Source of the DNA: Blastomonas fulva
Lineage (GTDB): Bacteria > Pseudomonadota > Alphaproteobacteria > Sphingomonadales > Sphingomonadaceae
Assembly: GCF_003431825.1 (NCBI RefSeq)
Contig: NZ_CP020083.1
Span: 930,001-994,000, forward strand
Direction of reading: 5' to 3'
Length of the DNA stretch: 64,000 bases
How positions within the stretch are numbered: position 1 is the first letter of the stretch; every line of letters begins with the position of its first letter. A model generated the notes under the pieces. It saw only the letters and a program-made list of their open reading frames with translations, ran no database searches and was not told the DNA's origin. Positions 49,097 to 57,792 of this stretch are shown one piece after another. Position numbers and translations under genes: made by a program.

Positions 49097-50335
49097 GTGA
49101 CGGTGGCGGCAGAGCAGAAAAGCTTTTTCCATCCGGACGTGCTGTCCGACCCGTTCGCCTTCTATCAGGCGATGATTCCCAGCCAGCCGGTGTATCATGA
49201 CGCGGCCAGCGGGCTGTATCTGGTGCTCAGTCACAAGCTTGTCAGCGAGGCGACCGCGCGCACCGACGAGTTTTCGAACAACTTTCAGGCGGTGCTCTCG
49301 GGGGCGCGCTCGGAAGACCCGCAGGTCAAGGCGATCCTCGAGGATGGCTGGCCGCAGGTCGATACGCTGCTGACCGCCGATCCGCCGGTGCACACGCGCT
49401 TTCGCAAGCTGGTCAATCTCGCCTTCTCCGCGCCCAGGGTGAACAAGCTCGAAGCGCATATCCGCGAAATCGCGCGCGACCTGATCGACATTATGCTGGC
49501 CAGGGACGACATCGACTTCGTCCGCGATTTCGCGATTCCGCTGCCGATCCGGATGATCTCCGAGCAACTGGGGCTGACCCATGAGGATGCCGGCACGATC
49601 AAGCGCTGGACCGATGCGTTCGTCGACCGGCTGGGCGGCATGGTGCCGCTCGAGCGAGAGCTTCAATGCGCGCGCGAAGTGGTCGAGTTCCAGCACGCGA
49701 TCAAGGCGCAGATGGACCTGCGCCGCGCCAGCCCCACCGACGATCTGCTCTCCGATCTGGTCCACGCCCAGGTCGATGGCGAGCGGCCGCTGGACGATGG
49801 CGAACTGCTGTCGATCGTCCAGCAGCTGCTGGTCGCGGGCAACGAGACCACCACCGCGACGCTCGCCGAAGGGATCATCCTGCTGGCGCGAAATCCGGAC
49901 GAGCTCGCCAAGGCCAAGGCCGACCCGAAGATCATCCCCAACATGATCGAGGAAATGCTGCGGCTGGCAAGCGCGTCGTCGGGAATCTGGCGGGTGATGA
50001 AGCAGGACGCCGAGCTTGGCGGGGTGACGCTGCCCAGGGGCGCGATGGTGATGATGCGCTATGCCGCCGCCAACCGCGACCCGGAAAAATACGCAGACCC
50101 CGACGCCTTCATCGCCGATCGCGCCAATGCGCGCACGCATCTCGCCTTCGGGCGCGGCATTCATATGTGTGTGGGCAACATGCTCAGCCGCAAGGAAATG
50201 ACCGTGGCCTTCGAGGAACTGCTGCCGCGCATCAGCGCCATCACACTCACCGACGAGGCGGCAATCGCCTATCATCCCAACATGATGCTGCGCGGTCCCT
50301 CCTCGGTGCCGGTGCGCTTCGGGCTGGCCTCATGA
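49097..50335 (+). CDS. Cytochrome P450
   Basis: 412-residue soluble bacterial P450 monooxygenase. The heme-cysteine motif is FGRGIHMCVGN, the I-helix oxygen-activation motif LVAGNETTTA, and the K-helix ExxR follows in MIEEMLRLAS (EMLR). The start is a GTG at 49097 with GGGAGCAGG upstream. It leads an operon of acyl-CoA dehydrogenases, DUF35 and thiolase-like genes, fitting terminal or methyl hydroxylation of an aliphatic side chain. No ferredoxin or reductase gene adjoins it. Confidence 0.93.
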   Translation: MTVAAEQKSFFHPDVLSDPFAFYQAMIPSQPVYHDAASGLYLVLSHKLVSEATARTDEFSNNFQAVLSGARSEDPQVKAILEDGWPQVDTLLTADPPVHTRFRKLVNLAFSAPRVNKLEAHIREIARDLIDIMLARDDIDFVRDFAIPLPIRMISEQLGLTHEDAGTIKRWTDAFVDRLGGMVPLERELQCAREVVEFQHAIKAQMDLRRASPTDDLLSDLVHAQVDGERPLDDGELLSIVQQLLVAGNETTTATLAEGIILLARNPDELAKAKADPKIIPNMIEEMLRLASASSGIWRVMKQDAELGGVTLPRGAMVMMRYAAANRDPEKYADPDAFIADRANARTHLAFGRGIHMCVGNMLSRKEMTVAFEELLPRISAITLTDEAAIAYHPNMMLRGPSSVPVRFGLAS

Positions 50336-51423
50336 ATTTCGATTATGACGAAAGCCAGTTGCTGTTCCGCGCCTCTGTCGAGCGATTTCTGGACGGCAGC
50401 GACATTGCCACGCGCAAGGCGCAGCGGGCGAATCCCGGCGGCATCGATCGTGCACGCTGGCAGGCGATGGCAGCGCTGGGGCTGACTGCGATGGCGCTGG
50501 ACGAAGACAGAGGCGGGCTTGGCAGCAGCCTGATCGACCTCGTCGCCGTCGGCGAGAGCTTCGGCCAGCGCATATCCTCTGACAACTGGCTGGAGAACGC
50601 GGTGCTGCCGCTGGCGCTGGCGGGCAAGGCGTTGCGCGAAGGCGATCCCGTGATCGAGGCGCTGGCATCCGGCGAAGCGGTCGCAGCGCTCGCGGTGTTC
50701 GAGCCCGAGGGACGCCATGTCACCACACCGCGCAGCACCACCGCAAGGCAAAATGCGTCGGGCTATACGCTCAGCGGCGACAAGACCTTTGTGCTGGGCG
50801 GCATGGCGGCGGACTGGCTGCTGGTCAGCGCAGTGCTCGATGGCGAGCCCGCTCTGTTCGCGATCGCAACCGATGCGCCCGGCGTGTTTCGCCGGGGCTA
50901 TCAGGTCATCGACGGCAACATTGCCGCAGAAGTGCAGCTGCGCGGGTGCGAGGTGGTACGCGACGCCCGGCTCGATATCGCATGGGCTGCGGTCGAGCAG
51001 GTGCTGTCCACCGCGCGTCTGGTCGCCGCCGCCGAGATGACAGGCCTCGCCCAGCGGCTGTTCGACGACACGCTTGCCTATGTCCGCCAGCGCGAGCAGT
51101 TCGGCCAGCCGATCGGGCGCTTCCAGGCGATCCAGCACCGGATGGTCGATTGCTATGCGCTGGTCGACCAGGCGAAAAGCGCGCTGATCGCCGCGGTGAC
51201 ATCAGCCGACGCAGCGGCAATCGCGGGGATGAAGGCGATTGTTGCCGAGGCCGCGCTGCAGATCGGGCGCGAGGCGGTGCAGCTGCATGGCGGCATGGGC
51301 ACCACCGACGAGCTCGAGATCGGCCATGCGCACAAGCGCGTTCTGCTGTTGTCGCAATGGCTGGGGGACCCGGCAAGCGGGCTCGACAGCTATGCGCCCA
51401 AGGCCTTGAGGGTGGCGGCATGA
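50332..51423 (+). CDS. Acyl-CoA dehydrogenase (short form)
   Basis: 363-residue flavoprotein of the acyl-CoA dehydrogenase family, oxidising a CoA ester at the alpha-beta position. C-terminal blocks FGQPIGRFQAIQHRMVD and QLHGGMGTTDELEIGH are family-typical. Length and divergent N-terminal half match the smaller partner of heteromeric ACADs used for steroid or cyclic side chains; the gene at 54506 could be the other half. ATGA overlap with the P450. Confidence 0.88.
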   Translation: MNFDYDESQLLFRASVERFLDGSDIATRKAQRANPGGIDRARWQAMAALGLTAMALDEDRGGLGSSLIDLVAVGESFGQRISSDNWLENAVLPLALAGKALREGDPVIEALASGEAVAALAVFEPEGRHVTTPRSTTARQNASGYTLSGDKTFVLGGMAADWLLVSAVLDGEPALFAIATDAPGVFRRGYQVIDGNIAAEVQLRGCEVVRDARLDIAWAAVEQVLSTARLVAAAEMTGLAQRLFDDTLAYVRQREQFGQPIGRFQAIQHRMVDCYALVDQAKSALIAAVTSADAAAIAGMKAIVAEAALQIGREAVQLHGGMGTTDELEIGHAHKRVLLLSQWLGDPASGLDSYAPKALRVAA

Positions 51424-51821
51424 GCGCGCCCGCACCGGTGGCAGTGGGGCTGTGGACCGACGGAGCCGAACCGCAGCTGATCGGCGGGCGACACCGCGTC
51501 AGCGGCGAGATCGTCTTCCCGATGCCGCAGGGCGATGCCGCGCAGCATTTCGATGCGGTTGCGCTTTCGCGTACCGGTACCCTGTGGTCGTGGACCAGCC
51601 AGGATTTCCGCCCGAAATCACCGCCTTATGCCGGGCCCGAAGCGTTCAAGCCGTTCCTGATCGGCTATGTCGAGCTGCCGGGGCAGGTGATCGTCGAGAC
51701 CCGGATAGAGGGAGCCGCACTCGCTGACTTGAAAATCGGGATGGCGATGGAAATGGTTCTGACCGAGTTCGCACCGGGACGGTCGACCTTTGCGTTCAAA
51801 CCCGCAGGAGCAGGCGCATGA
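51420..51821 (+). CDS. DUF35 OB-fold protein lacking zinc-ribbon cysteines
   Basis: 133-residue protein of the DUF35 type, in which a rubredoxin-like zinc ribbon precedes an OB-fold. The fold pattern (GRHRVSGEIVFPMPQ, then LIGYVELPGQVIVETRI and GMAMEMVLTEF) is visible, but there is no cysteine anywhere in the protein, so the usual zinc site is lost. DUF35 proteins bind the thiolase-like/Ltp2 aldolase encoded next to them. It overlaps both neighbours by four bases. Confidence 0.82.
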   Translation: MSAPAPVAVGLWTDGAEPQLIGGRHRVSGEIVFPMPQGDAAQHFDAVALSRTGTLWSWTSQDFRPKSPPYAGPEAFKPFLIGYVELPGQVIVETRIEGAALADLKIGMAMEMVLTEFAPGRSTFAFKPAGAGA

Positions 51822-52963
51822 CCAACGTCCAGATCATCGGCGCAGGGATCCACCCGTTCGGGCGTACCGACGGCAGGTCCGGGCGCGATCAGGGCGTGTT
51901 CGCGGTGCGCCAGGCGCTGGCGGACGCAGGGCTGGACTGGACCGATATCGAATGCGCCTATGGCGGCTCCGAAGGCGCGGGCAATGCCGACATCATGGTC
52001 AATGAGCTTGGCCTTACGGGACTTCCCTTCATCAACGTTTCCAACGGTTGCGCCACGGGCGGCAGCGCATTGTCGTCCGCGCGCAATGCGGTCGCTTCAG
52101 GCCAATGCGATGTCGCGCTGGCGGTGGGGTTCGACAAGCACCCGCGCGGCGCGTTCAACGCCAAGCCCGGCGACTGGGGCCTGCCCGAATGGTATGGCGA
52201 AACCGGCTTGATGCTGACCACGCAGTTCTTCGCGATGAAGATCCAGCGGTACATGCAGTTGCACGGCATCAGCCGCCGGACATTGGGCATGGTCGCGGAA
52301 AAGGCCTTCCGCAACGGTGCCTTGTGCGAGCACGCCTGGCGGCGCTCGCCGGTCGATCTCGACACGATCCTCAATGCGCCGATGGTCAACGATCCGCTGA
52401 CCAAATACATGTTCTGCTCTCCGGCAGAGGGCGCGGTGGCGCTGATCATCGCGTCGGAGAAGAGGGCGCGCGAGCTTGGCGCGGACGGGGTGAAGATCGC
52501 CAGCATCGCGGTGCGCACCCGGCCGCCCGGATCGTTTGAGGTGTTTGCCCCCGCGATCAGCGTCGAGCGCGGCGGCAAACCCACCGAGCTTGCCAGCAAG
52601 GCCGCGTACGAGGCGGCAGGGATCGGCCCCGAGGATATCGATGTCGCACAGTTGCAGGACACCGAATCGGGCGCCGAGATCATGCACATGGCCGAGAACG
52701 GCTTCTGCAAGGATGGCGAGCAGGAGCAGTGGCTGGCGCAAGGGCGTACCGAACTGAATGGGCCGCTTCCGGTCAACACCGATGGCGGATGCCTGGCCTG
52801 CGGCGAGCCGATCGGCGCGTCGGGGCTGCGGCAGGTCTATGAAAACACCGTGCAACTGCGCGGACGCGGCGGCGCGCGGCAGGTTCCGGGCAGCCCCAAG
52901 ACCGCCTACAGCCATGTCTATGGCGCGCCCGGCCTTTCCGCCGTCGCGATACTGGAGCGCTAG
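51818..52963 (+). CDS. Thiolase-like protein (SCP-x/Ltp2 type)
   Basis: 381-residue thiolase-fold protein of the lipid-transfer/SCP-x group. A Cys at the nucleophile position is seen in NGCATGGSAL, but the second Cys motif (CxGGG) is replaced by SHVYGAPG and the usual GHPxGASG His motif reads GEPIGASG. It therefore lacks standard thiolase chemistry, as in Ltp2-type retro-aldolases that work with DUF35 partners. A DUF35 gene is directly upstream. Aldolase function is inference. Confidence 0.85.
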   Translation: MTNVQIIGAGIHPFGRTDGRSGRDQGVFAVRQALADAGLDWTDIECAYGGSEGAGNADIMVNELGLTGLPFINVSNGCATGGSALSSARNAVASGQCDVALAVGFDKHPRGAFNAKPGDWGLPEWYGETGLMLTTQFFAMKIQRYMQLHGISRRTLGMVAEKAFRNGALCEHAWRRSPVDLDTILNAPMVNDPLTKYMFCSPAEGAVALIIASEKRARELGADGVKIASIAVRTRPPGSFEVFAPAISVERGGKPTELASKAAYEAAGIGPEDIDVAQLQDTESGAEIMHMAENGFCKDGEQEQWLAQGRTELNGPLPVNTDGGCLACGEPIGASGLRQVYENTVQLRGRGGARQVPGSPKTAYSHVYGAPGLSAVAILER

Positions 52964-52966
52964 AAT

Positions 52967-53737
52967 ATGGGGATGATGCAGGGCAAGGTCGCATTGATCT
53001 CGGGCGGCGCGGAAGGCATTGGCGGGGCGACCGGGCGGCGGATCGTCGCCGAGGGCGGCAGCGTGGTGCTGGGCGATATCCAGTTCGACAAGGCCAAGGC
53101 GCTGGCATCCGAGCTCGGCGAGCGCGCGATGGCGGTGTCGCTCGACGTGCGCGATCTGGCGCAATGGGAGGCGGCGGTGCAGGCGGCGGTCGCCACCTTC
53201 GGCAAGCTGACCCATCTGGTCAATGTCGCTGGAATTTCGGAGCCCGGAGCCGTGACCGATGTCGATCTCGATAGCTGGGCGCGCACCATCGACATCAACC
53301 TCAATGGCACCTTCAACGGCTGCCGCGCGGCGATCCCCGCGATCGCGGACTCGGGCGAACCCGGCGCGATCGTCAACATCGGCTCGATGCTCGCGCTGCG
53401 GGTCGGTTCGGGCTTTGCCGCCTATTGCGCGTCCAAGGCGGCGGTCACTGCGCTCACCAAGACGATCGCTCTCGATTGCGCCGAAAAGGGGCTGCCGATC
53501 CGCGCCAATACCGTCCACCCCGGCGCAATCCGCACGCCGATGTTCGAACGCTATCTCGAAGCGCTCCCCGGCACCGTGGAAGAGGTCGAGGCGATGTTCG
53601 CCGCCAACCACCCGATGGGCCGCGTCGGTGAAGCGGCCGAGGTGGTTAACGCCATCGTCTTTTTGCTGTCCGATCAGGCCAGCTTCACCACCGGTGTCGA
53701 TTTCACCGTCGATGGCGGTGGCAATTTCCGCAGCTAA
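52967..53737 (+). CDS. SDR-family oxidoreductase
   Basis: 256-residue classical SDR; cofactor motif SGGAEGIGGATG near residue 11, Asp in LGDIQFD, and active-site AAYCASKAA. It sits three bases after the thiolase-like gene. Possible role: hydroxyacyl-CoA or hydroxysteroid-type dehydrogenase in the same pathway. Confidence 0.9.
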   Translation: MGMMQGKVALISGGAEGIGGATGRRIVAEGGSVVLGDIQFDKAKALASELGERAMAVSLDVRDLAQWEAAVQAAVATFGKLTHLVNVAGISEPGAVTDVDLDSWARTIDINLNGTFNGCRAAIPAIADSGEPGAIVNIGSMLALRVGSGFAAYCASKAAVTALTKTIALDCAEKGLPIRANTVHPGAIRTPMFERYLEALPGTVEEVEAMFAANHPMGRVGEAAEVVNAIVFLLSDQASFTTGVDFTVDGGGNFRS

Positions 53738-53752
53738 GGGGCAGATTGAGGC

Positions 53753-54502
53753 ATGGCTGAACGGATCGATGCGCATTTCGTCGCGGCGGGAAAATACCAC
53801 GATATCGACTTTGCCCGGCTCGAGCTGCTCAAACTGCTCGCCGAGCACGACAACATCCGCACCACCGTTGCGCATGACTACAACGGCGTTGCCGATCGCC
53901 TGCCCGCGTGCCGGTTCCTGGTAACCTATACCTGCGACCTGATGCCGTCCGAGGGGGAGGCGCAGGCGATCGCCGCGTTCCTCGAAAAAGGTGGCCGCTG
54001 GCTGGCGCTGCACGGCACCAACTCGATCCTGCGCTTTACCGATGCCGGTGTCGACAGCCCCGAAGAACGCCCCGACGTGATGCAGATGCTGGGCACCCAG
54101 TTCAAGGCGCACCCGCCGATCGGCGCACCGTTCGCGGTTCAGATCGTCGACGGCGACCACGACGTGACGCGCGGGATCGCCGATTTCGATGTGGTCGACG
54201 AACTGTATCTGATGAAACAGGTCAGCGACATCCGCACGCTGGCGCAGACGCGCTTTGCGGGCGAGGCGACCGGCTTTGTCGATGCGAACTGGCCCGAAAC
54301 GGTCGTCCCGGTGATCTACACCCGCGCGATCGGTGCGGGCGGCATCCTCTACAACACGCTTGGCCATTGCCGCGGGCATTACGACCTGCCGGGCATGCAG
54401 GATTTCTACCCGCATCCCGAGAAATGCGCGTGGAACTACCCCATCTATTACGAACTCTTGCGCCGCAGCATCCTCTGGGCGACCGGAACTGGCGGGATTT
54501 GA
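53753..54502 (+). CDS. ThuA-domain protein
   Basis: 249-residue protein with the ThuA-like (trehalose utilisation) class I glutamine amidotransferase-like fold: LVTYTCDLMPSEGEAQAI, GGRWLALHGTNS and YNTLGHCRGHYD blocks. Members occur in sugar and lipid catabolism but the activity is not well defined. It lies between an SDR and an acyl-CoA dehydrogenase in the operon. Confidence 0.8.
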   Translation: MAERIDAHFVAAGKYHDIDFARLELLKLLAEHDNIRTTVAHDYNGVADRLPACRFLVTYTCDLMPSEGEAQAIAAFLEKGGRWLALHGTNSILRFTDAGVDSPEERPDVMQMLGTQFKAHPPIGAPFAVQIVDGDHDVTRGIADFDVVDELYLMKQVSDIRTLAQTRFAGEATGFVDANWPETVVPVIYTRAIGAGGILYNTLGHCRGHYDLPGMQDFYPHPEKCAWNYPIYYELLRRSILWATGTGGI

Positions 54503-54505
54503 CGC

Positions 54506-55714
54506 ATGGACATGGATTTCACCCCCGATGAGCTCGCCTTCCAGACCGAGGTGCGCGCCTTCCTCAAGACGCATCTCACCGACCGGCTGATCGATGGCGC
54601 GCGGCGCACGCCGGGCGTGTTCGTCGAGCCCGACATCGGCCTCGAATGGCAGCGAATCCTGCATACGAAGGGCTGGTTGGCGACGCATTGGCCGGTCGAG
54701 GATGGCGGCACCGGCTGGACCCCGGTGCAGCGCTACATCTTCGAGAAGGAATGCGCTTATGCCGGCGCGCCCGCATTGCCGGTCCTCGGGCTCAAGCTGG
54801 TCGGCCCGGTGATCTGCCGCTTCGGCACGCCGGAACAGAAGGCGCGCTTCCTGCCGCGCATCCTTTCGGCCGAGGATTACTGGTGCCAGGGCTATTCCGA
54901 GCCGGGATCGGGATCGGACCTTGCCAGCCTCAAGACGCGCGCGGTGCGCGAGGGTGACCACTACCGCATCAACGGCTCCAAGATCTGGACCACGCACGCG
55001 CATTACGCCAACTGGATCTTCTGCCTGGTCCGCACCGATCCGGACGTGTCGGCGCAGCGCGGCATCACCTTTCTGCTCGTTCCGATGGACCAGCCCGGCA
55101 TCACCGTCACCCCGATCATCACCATGGCGGGCGACCATGAGGTCAACCAGGTGTTTTTCGACGATGCCGCAAGCAGCATCGACAACCGCATCGGCGACGA
55201 AGGCCAGGGCTGGACCATCGCCAAGTTCCTGCTCGAAAACGAGCGCGGCGGATCGTGCTTCGCGCCCAAATTGCTGGTCGATATCGACCGGCTGATGGTG
55301 GCTGCGGGCGGCGTGCCCAGCGGCACCAACGGCGCGGTCGCGCACGATCCAGTGATCGCGCGCAAGCTTGCCTCGCTGCGGCTGCGCGCGCAGGCGTTCG
55401 AGATCAGCGAGCTGCGCATCCTCGCCGAGATCGCCAAGGGCCGCCCGCCCGGGCCGCAGACATCGCTGGTCAAATTGTTCTCAGCGAACCTCAGGCAGGA
55501 GCTCGACACGCTGGCGATGGAGATCCACGGCCTCAATGGCCTGCAGCTCCCCGCCGAACGCCCGCTCTACGGCAACGAGGCACCCGAGCCGGTGGCATCG
55601 GTCGATGCGCAGATGGCCGCGGGCCGCTACCTCAACTCGCGCGCGTGGACGATCTTCGGTGGATCGGACGAGGTGCAGAAGAACATCATCGCCAAGACCG
55701 TGCTGGGGTTGTGA
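54506..55714 (+). CDS. Acyl-CoA dehydrogenase (long form)
   Basis: 402-residue acyl-CoA dehydrogenase with the FAD/substrate block QGYSEPGSGSDLASL, IWTTHAHYANW and the C-terminal TIFGGSDEVQKNIIAK. Length is typical for the FadE group used for steroid/terpenoid side chains. It may form a hetero-oligomer with the product of 50332-51423. Last gene of the P450 unit; a palindromic repeat block follows. Confidence 0.9.
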   Translation: MDMDFTPDELAFQTEVRAFLKTHLTDRLIDGARRTPGVFVEPDIGLEWQRILHTKGWLATHWPVEDGGTGWTPVQRYIFEKECAYAGAPALPVLGLKLVGPVICRFGTPEQKARFLPRILSAEDYWCQGYSEPGSGSDLASLKTRAVREGDHYRINGSKIWTTHAHYANWIFCLVRTDPDVSAQRGITFLLVPMDQPGITVTPIITMAGDHEVNQVFFDDAASSIDNRIGDEGQGWTIAKFLLENERGGSCFAPKLLVDIDRLMVAAGGVPSGTNGAVAHDPVIARKLASLRLRAQAFEISELRILAEIAKGRPPGPQTSLVKLFSANLRQELDTLAMEIHGLNGLQLPAERPLYGNEAPEPVASVDAQMAAGRYLNSRAWTIFGGSDEVQKNIIAKTVLGL

Positions 55715-55740
55715 GCGAAGGCGGCCAGTTGCAACCCTCT

Positions 55741-55865
55741 CCCCTCCCGCAGGCGGGAGGGGCAGGCCCGGCTTCCCGGGCCGGGGTGGGCCTGAAACGG
55801 CATTGGTACTAGGCCCACCCCGGCTTCGGCTGCGCCTCAGCCACCCCTCCCGCGAGCGGGAGTGG
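55741..55865. repeat. Multi-palindrome intergenic repeat
   Basis: Contains CCCCTCCCGC/GCGGGAGGGG (55741-55762) and the longer inverted repeat CCGGGGTGGGCCT (55781-55793) with AGGCCCACCCCGG (55811-55823), then CCCTCCCGC/GCGGGAG. It is a compound REP-type element between two catabolic genes. Confidence 0.7.
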
Positions 55866-55897
55866 AAAAAGAAAACAACAATTAAGGAGAGACCCCC

Positions 55898-56809
55898 ATG
55901 GACATCACCCAGATCATGTACCGCCGAGGCCTGATGGCAGGAGAGCGCATCCTGGTGACCGGCGGAGGCACCGGGCTTGGCAAGGTGATGGCCGAGGCGT
56001 TCGCATATCTCGGTGCCGAGGTGCACATCTGCGGGCGGCGCGGCGCGGTGCTCGAAGCCACCGCCGACGAACTGATGACCCGGCACGGCGGCACAATCGG
56101 AGCGCATGCCTGCGACATCCGCAAGCCCGATGCAATCGATGCGATGGTCGAACAGATCTGGACGCAGCACGGGCCGCTCACCGGTCTGGTCAACAACGCG
56201 GCGGGCAACTTCATCAGCCGCACCGAAGACCTCAGCGTCAACGGCTTCAATGCGATCTCGGACATCGTGTTTCGCGGCACTTTCTACATGACGCACAACA
56301 TCGGCAAGCGGATGATCGCCGAGCAGATTCATGGCAATTTCCTCGCAATCCTCACCACCTGGGTATGGAACGGCGGGCCGTTCACCGTGCCCTCGGCGAT
56401 GTCCAAGGCCGGGATCAACGTGATGACGCAAAGCCTGGCCACCGAATGGGGCCGCTATGGCCTCAGGTTCAATGCGATTGCGCCGGGCACCTTCCCCACC
56501 AAGGGCATGACCGAGCGGCTGTCGCCTGGCAATGCGCAAGGGATGCAGGGCCGCAACGCCGACCGGTCCAACCCGATGGGCCGGGTCGGCGCAATGCACG
56601 AACTGGCCAATCTGGCCGTGCTGCTGATGGCGCGCGGCGCGGACTATATCAACGGCCAGACCATCGCCATCGACGGCGCGGGCTATCAGGCCAATTCAGG
56701 CAATTTCTACCAGAGCCTGTCGCGGATGGACGATGCGCAATGGGCCGACATGGCGTCGCAGATTCGCGGCGCGAACGACAAGGACAAGGCCGCGCGGACC
56801 ACCGATTGA
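55898..56809 (+). CDS. SDR of the 2,4-dienoyl-CoA reductase type
   Basis: 303-residue SDR with TGGGTGLGKVMAEA near residue 21. The usual catalytic Tyr is absent: the motif reads SAMSKAG in place of YxxxK, which is the pattern of 2,4-dienoyl-CoA reductases. A beta-oxidation role for unsaturated acyl-CoA is likely from the family and neighbours. A Shine-Dalgarno AAGGAGAG precedes ATG 55898. Confidence 0.85.
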   Translation: MDITQIMYRRGLMAGERILVTGGGTGLGKVMAEAFAYLGAEVHICGRRGAVLEATADELMTRHGGTIGAHACDIRKPDAIDAMVEQIWTQHGPLTGLVNNAAGNFISRTEDLSVNGFNAISDIVFRGTFYMTHNIGKRMIAEQIHGNFLAILTTWVWNGGPFTVPSAMSKAGINVMTQSLATEWGRYGLRFNAIAPGTFPTKGMTERLSPGNAQGMQGRNADRSNPMGRVGAMHELANLAVLLMARGADYINGQTIAIDGAGYQANSGNFYQSLSRMDDAQWADMASQIRGANDKDKAARTTD

Positions 56810-56936
56810 CCGCGTGGTGGCACAATATGTCACACTCCGCGCCAAAAGCCGCATGAATGCCAACATTCCGTAGCGTTGTACCCCGGTCTGACATACTCTT
56901 CGGGGCGGAGAGCAGGATCGAATCAGAGGGAAAACC

Positions 56937-57752
56937 ATGATCGAGACACCACGTCATTTCACCGAGAAAGCAGAGGGCCGCAACAACCCGGTCAACACGC
57001 TGGCGCAGCGGGTGACCATCCGCCGGGTCGAAGATATTCACGATGCCGCGGTCGCGCTGCACGAGATGTCGCAGACGCGTGGGTTCAGGGTCGCCGCCTG
57101 CGACGACATCTCGTCCAAGGAACCGATGATCGATGCCGACGGCGCGATCATAAACGGCGAAATCTTCGGCTGGATGGCCGATGGCGAACGCTGGTGGGAG
57201 GATACAAGGCTGGCGCTCAACTCGCCGCTGCCGCGCGCCTGCCGCTACGAGAGCGAGCCGTTCTGGTGCAACGAGCACGGCATGTTCGGGCGCTGGCGCA
57301 ACGAATATCTCGAAGAGATGGACCTTACTGATTTCCGCAAGCGATCGTTGTGCCATGCCGCGATCATGGTGCCGATCCACCTGCCCTTCGGCCAGATCGG
57401 ATCGGTCAGCTTCACCCCGCTCGACAAGGACCTCACCGACCTTTCCGAGCCGTTCGAGAAGCACGCCGACCTGATGGCGGCAATGACGCGGCGGTTCATC
57501 GCGGGCTATGTCATGGTCATGCGCACCAAGCGGCGGATCCCTGCGGACTGCATGCTCTCCAAGCGCGAGGTCGAATGCCTGCGCTGGGCAGCGATCGGCA
57601 AGACCGACAAGGAGATCAGCATGATCCTCGACCGCAGCCACGCCACCATCCGCTACCACATCCACCGCGCGGGCGAAAAACTCGACGCGGTCAACCGCAG
57701 CCAGACGATCTTCAAGGCCGGGCAACTGGGGTATCTGGGCGCGAGCGATTGA
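56937..57752 (+). CDS. LuxR-type regulator with autoinducer-binding-like domain
   Basis: 271-residue regulator: N-terminal domain resembling LuxR ligand-binding domains (RACRYESEPFWCNEHG and later PIHLPFGQIGSVSF) and a C-terminal GerE HTH (LSKREVECLRWAAIGKTDKEI ... TIRYHIHRAGEKL). No luxI-type gene is seen nearby, so it is a solo. Such solos in sphingomonad catabolic regions may sense a substrate or exogenous signal; this is inference. It ends before a perfect bidirectional terminator. Confidence 0.88.
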   Translation: MIETPRHFTEKAEGRNNPVNTLAQRVTIRRVEDIHDAAVALHEMSQTRGFRVAACDDISSKEPMIDADGAIINGEIFGWMADGERWWEDTRLALNSPLPRACRYESEPFWCNEHGMFGRWRNEYLEEMDLTDFRKRSLCHAAIMVPIHLPFGQIGSVSFTPLDKDLTDLSEPFEKHADLMAAMTRRFIAGYVMVMRTKRRIPADCMLSKREVECLRWAAIGKTDKEISMILDRSHATIRYHIHRAGEKLDAVNRSQTIFKAGQLGYLGASD

Positions 57753-57759
57753 GAAACGC

Positions 57760-57787
57760 AGCTCTCTCCCCTGAAGGGGAGAGAGCT
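57760..57787. terminator. Bidirectional terminator between convergent genes
   Basis: AGCTCTCTCCCC and GGGGAGAGAGCT form a perfect 12-bp stem with loop TGAA, eight bases after the LuxR-type stop and six before the VOC gene stop. No T-run is present on either side. Confidence 0.7.
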
Positions 57788-57792
57788 AGGGA

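Noticed and set aside
52097-55345. A 1082-codon minus-strand open frame opposite the thiolase-like/SDR/ThuA/ACAD genes.
   Set aside because: It spans several well-supported genes on the other strand and has the Arg/Asp/His composition of an antisense frame.
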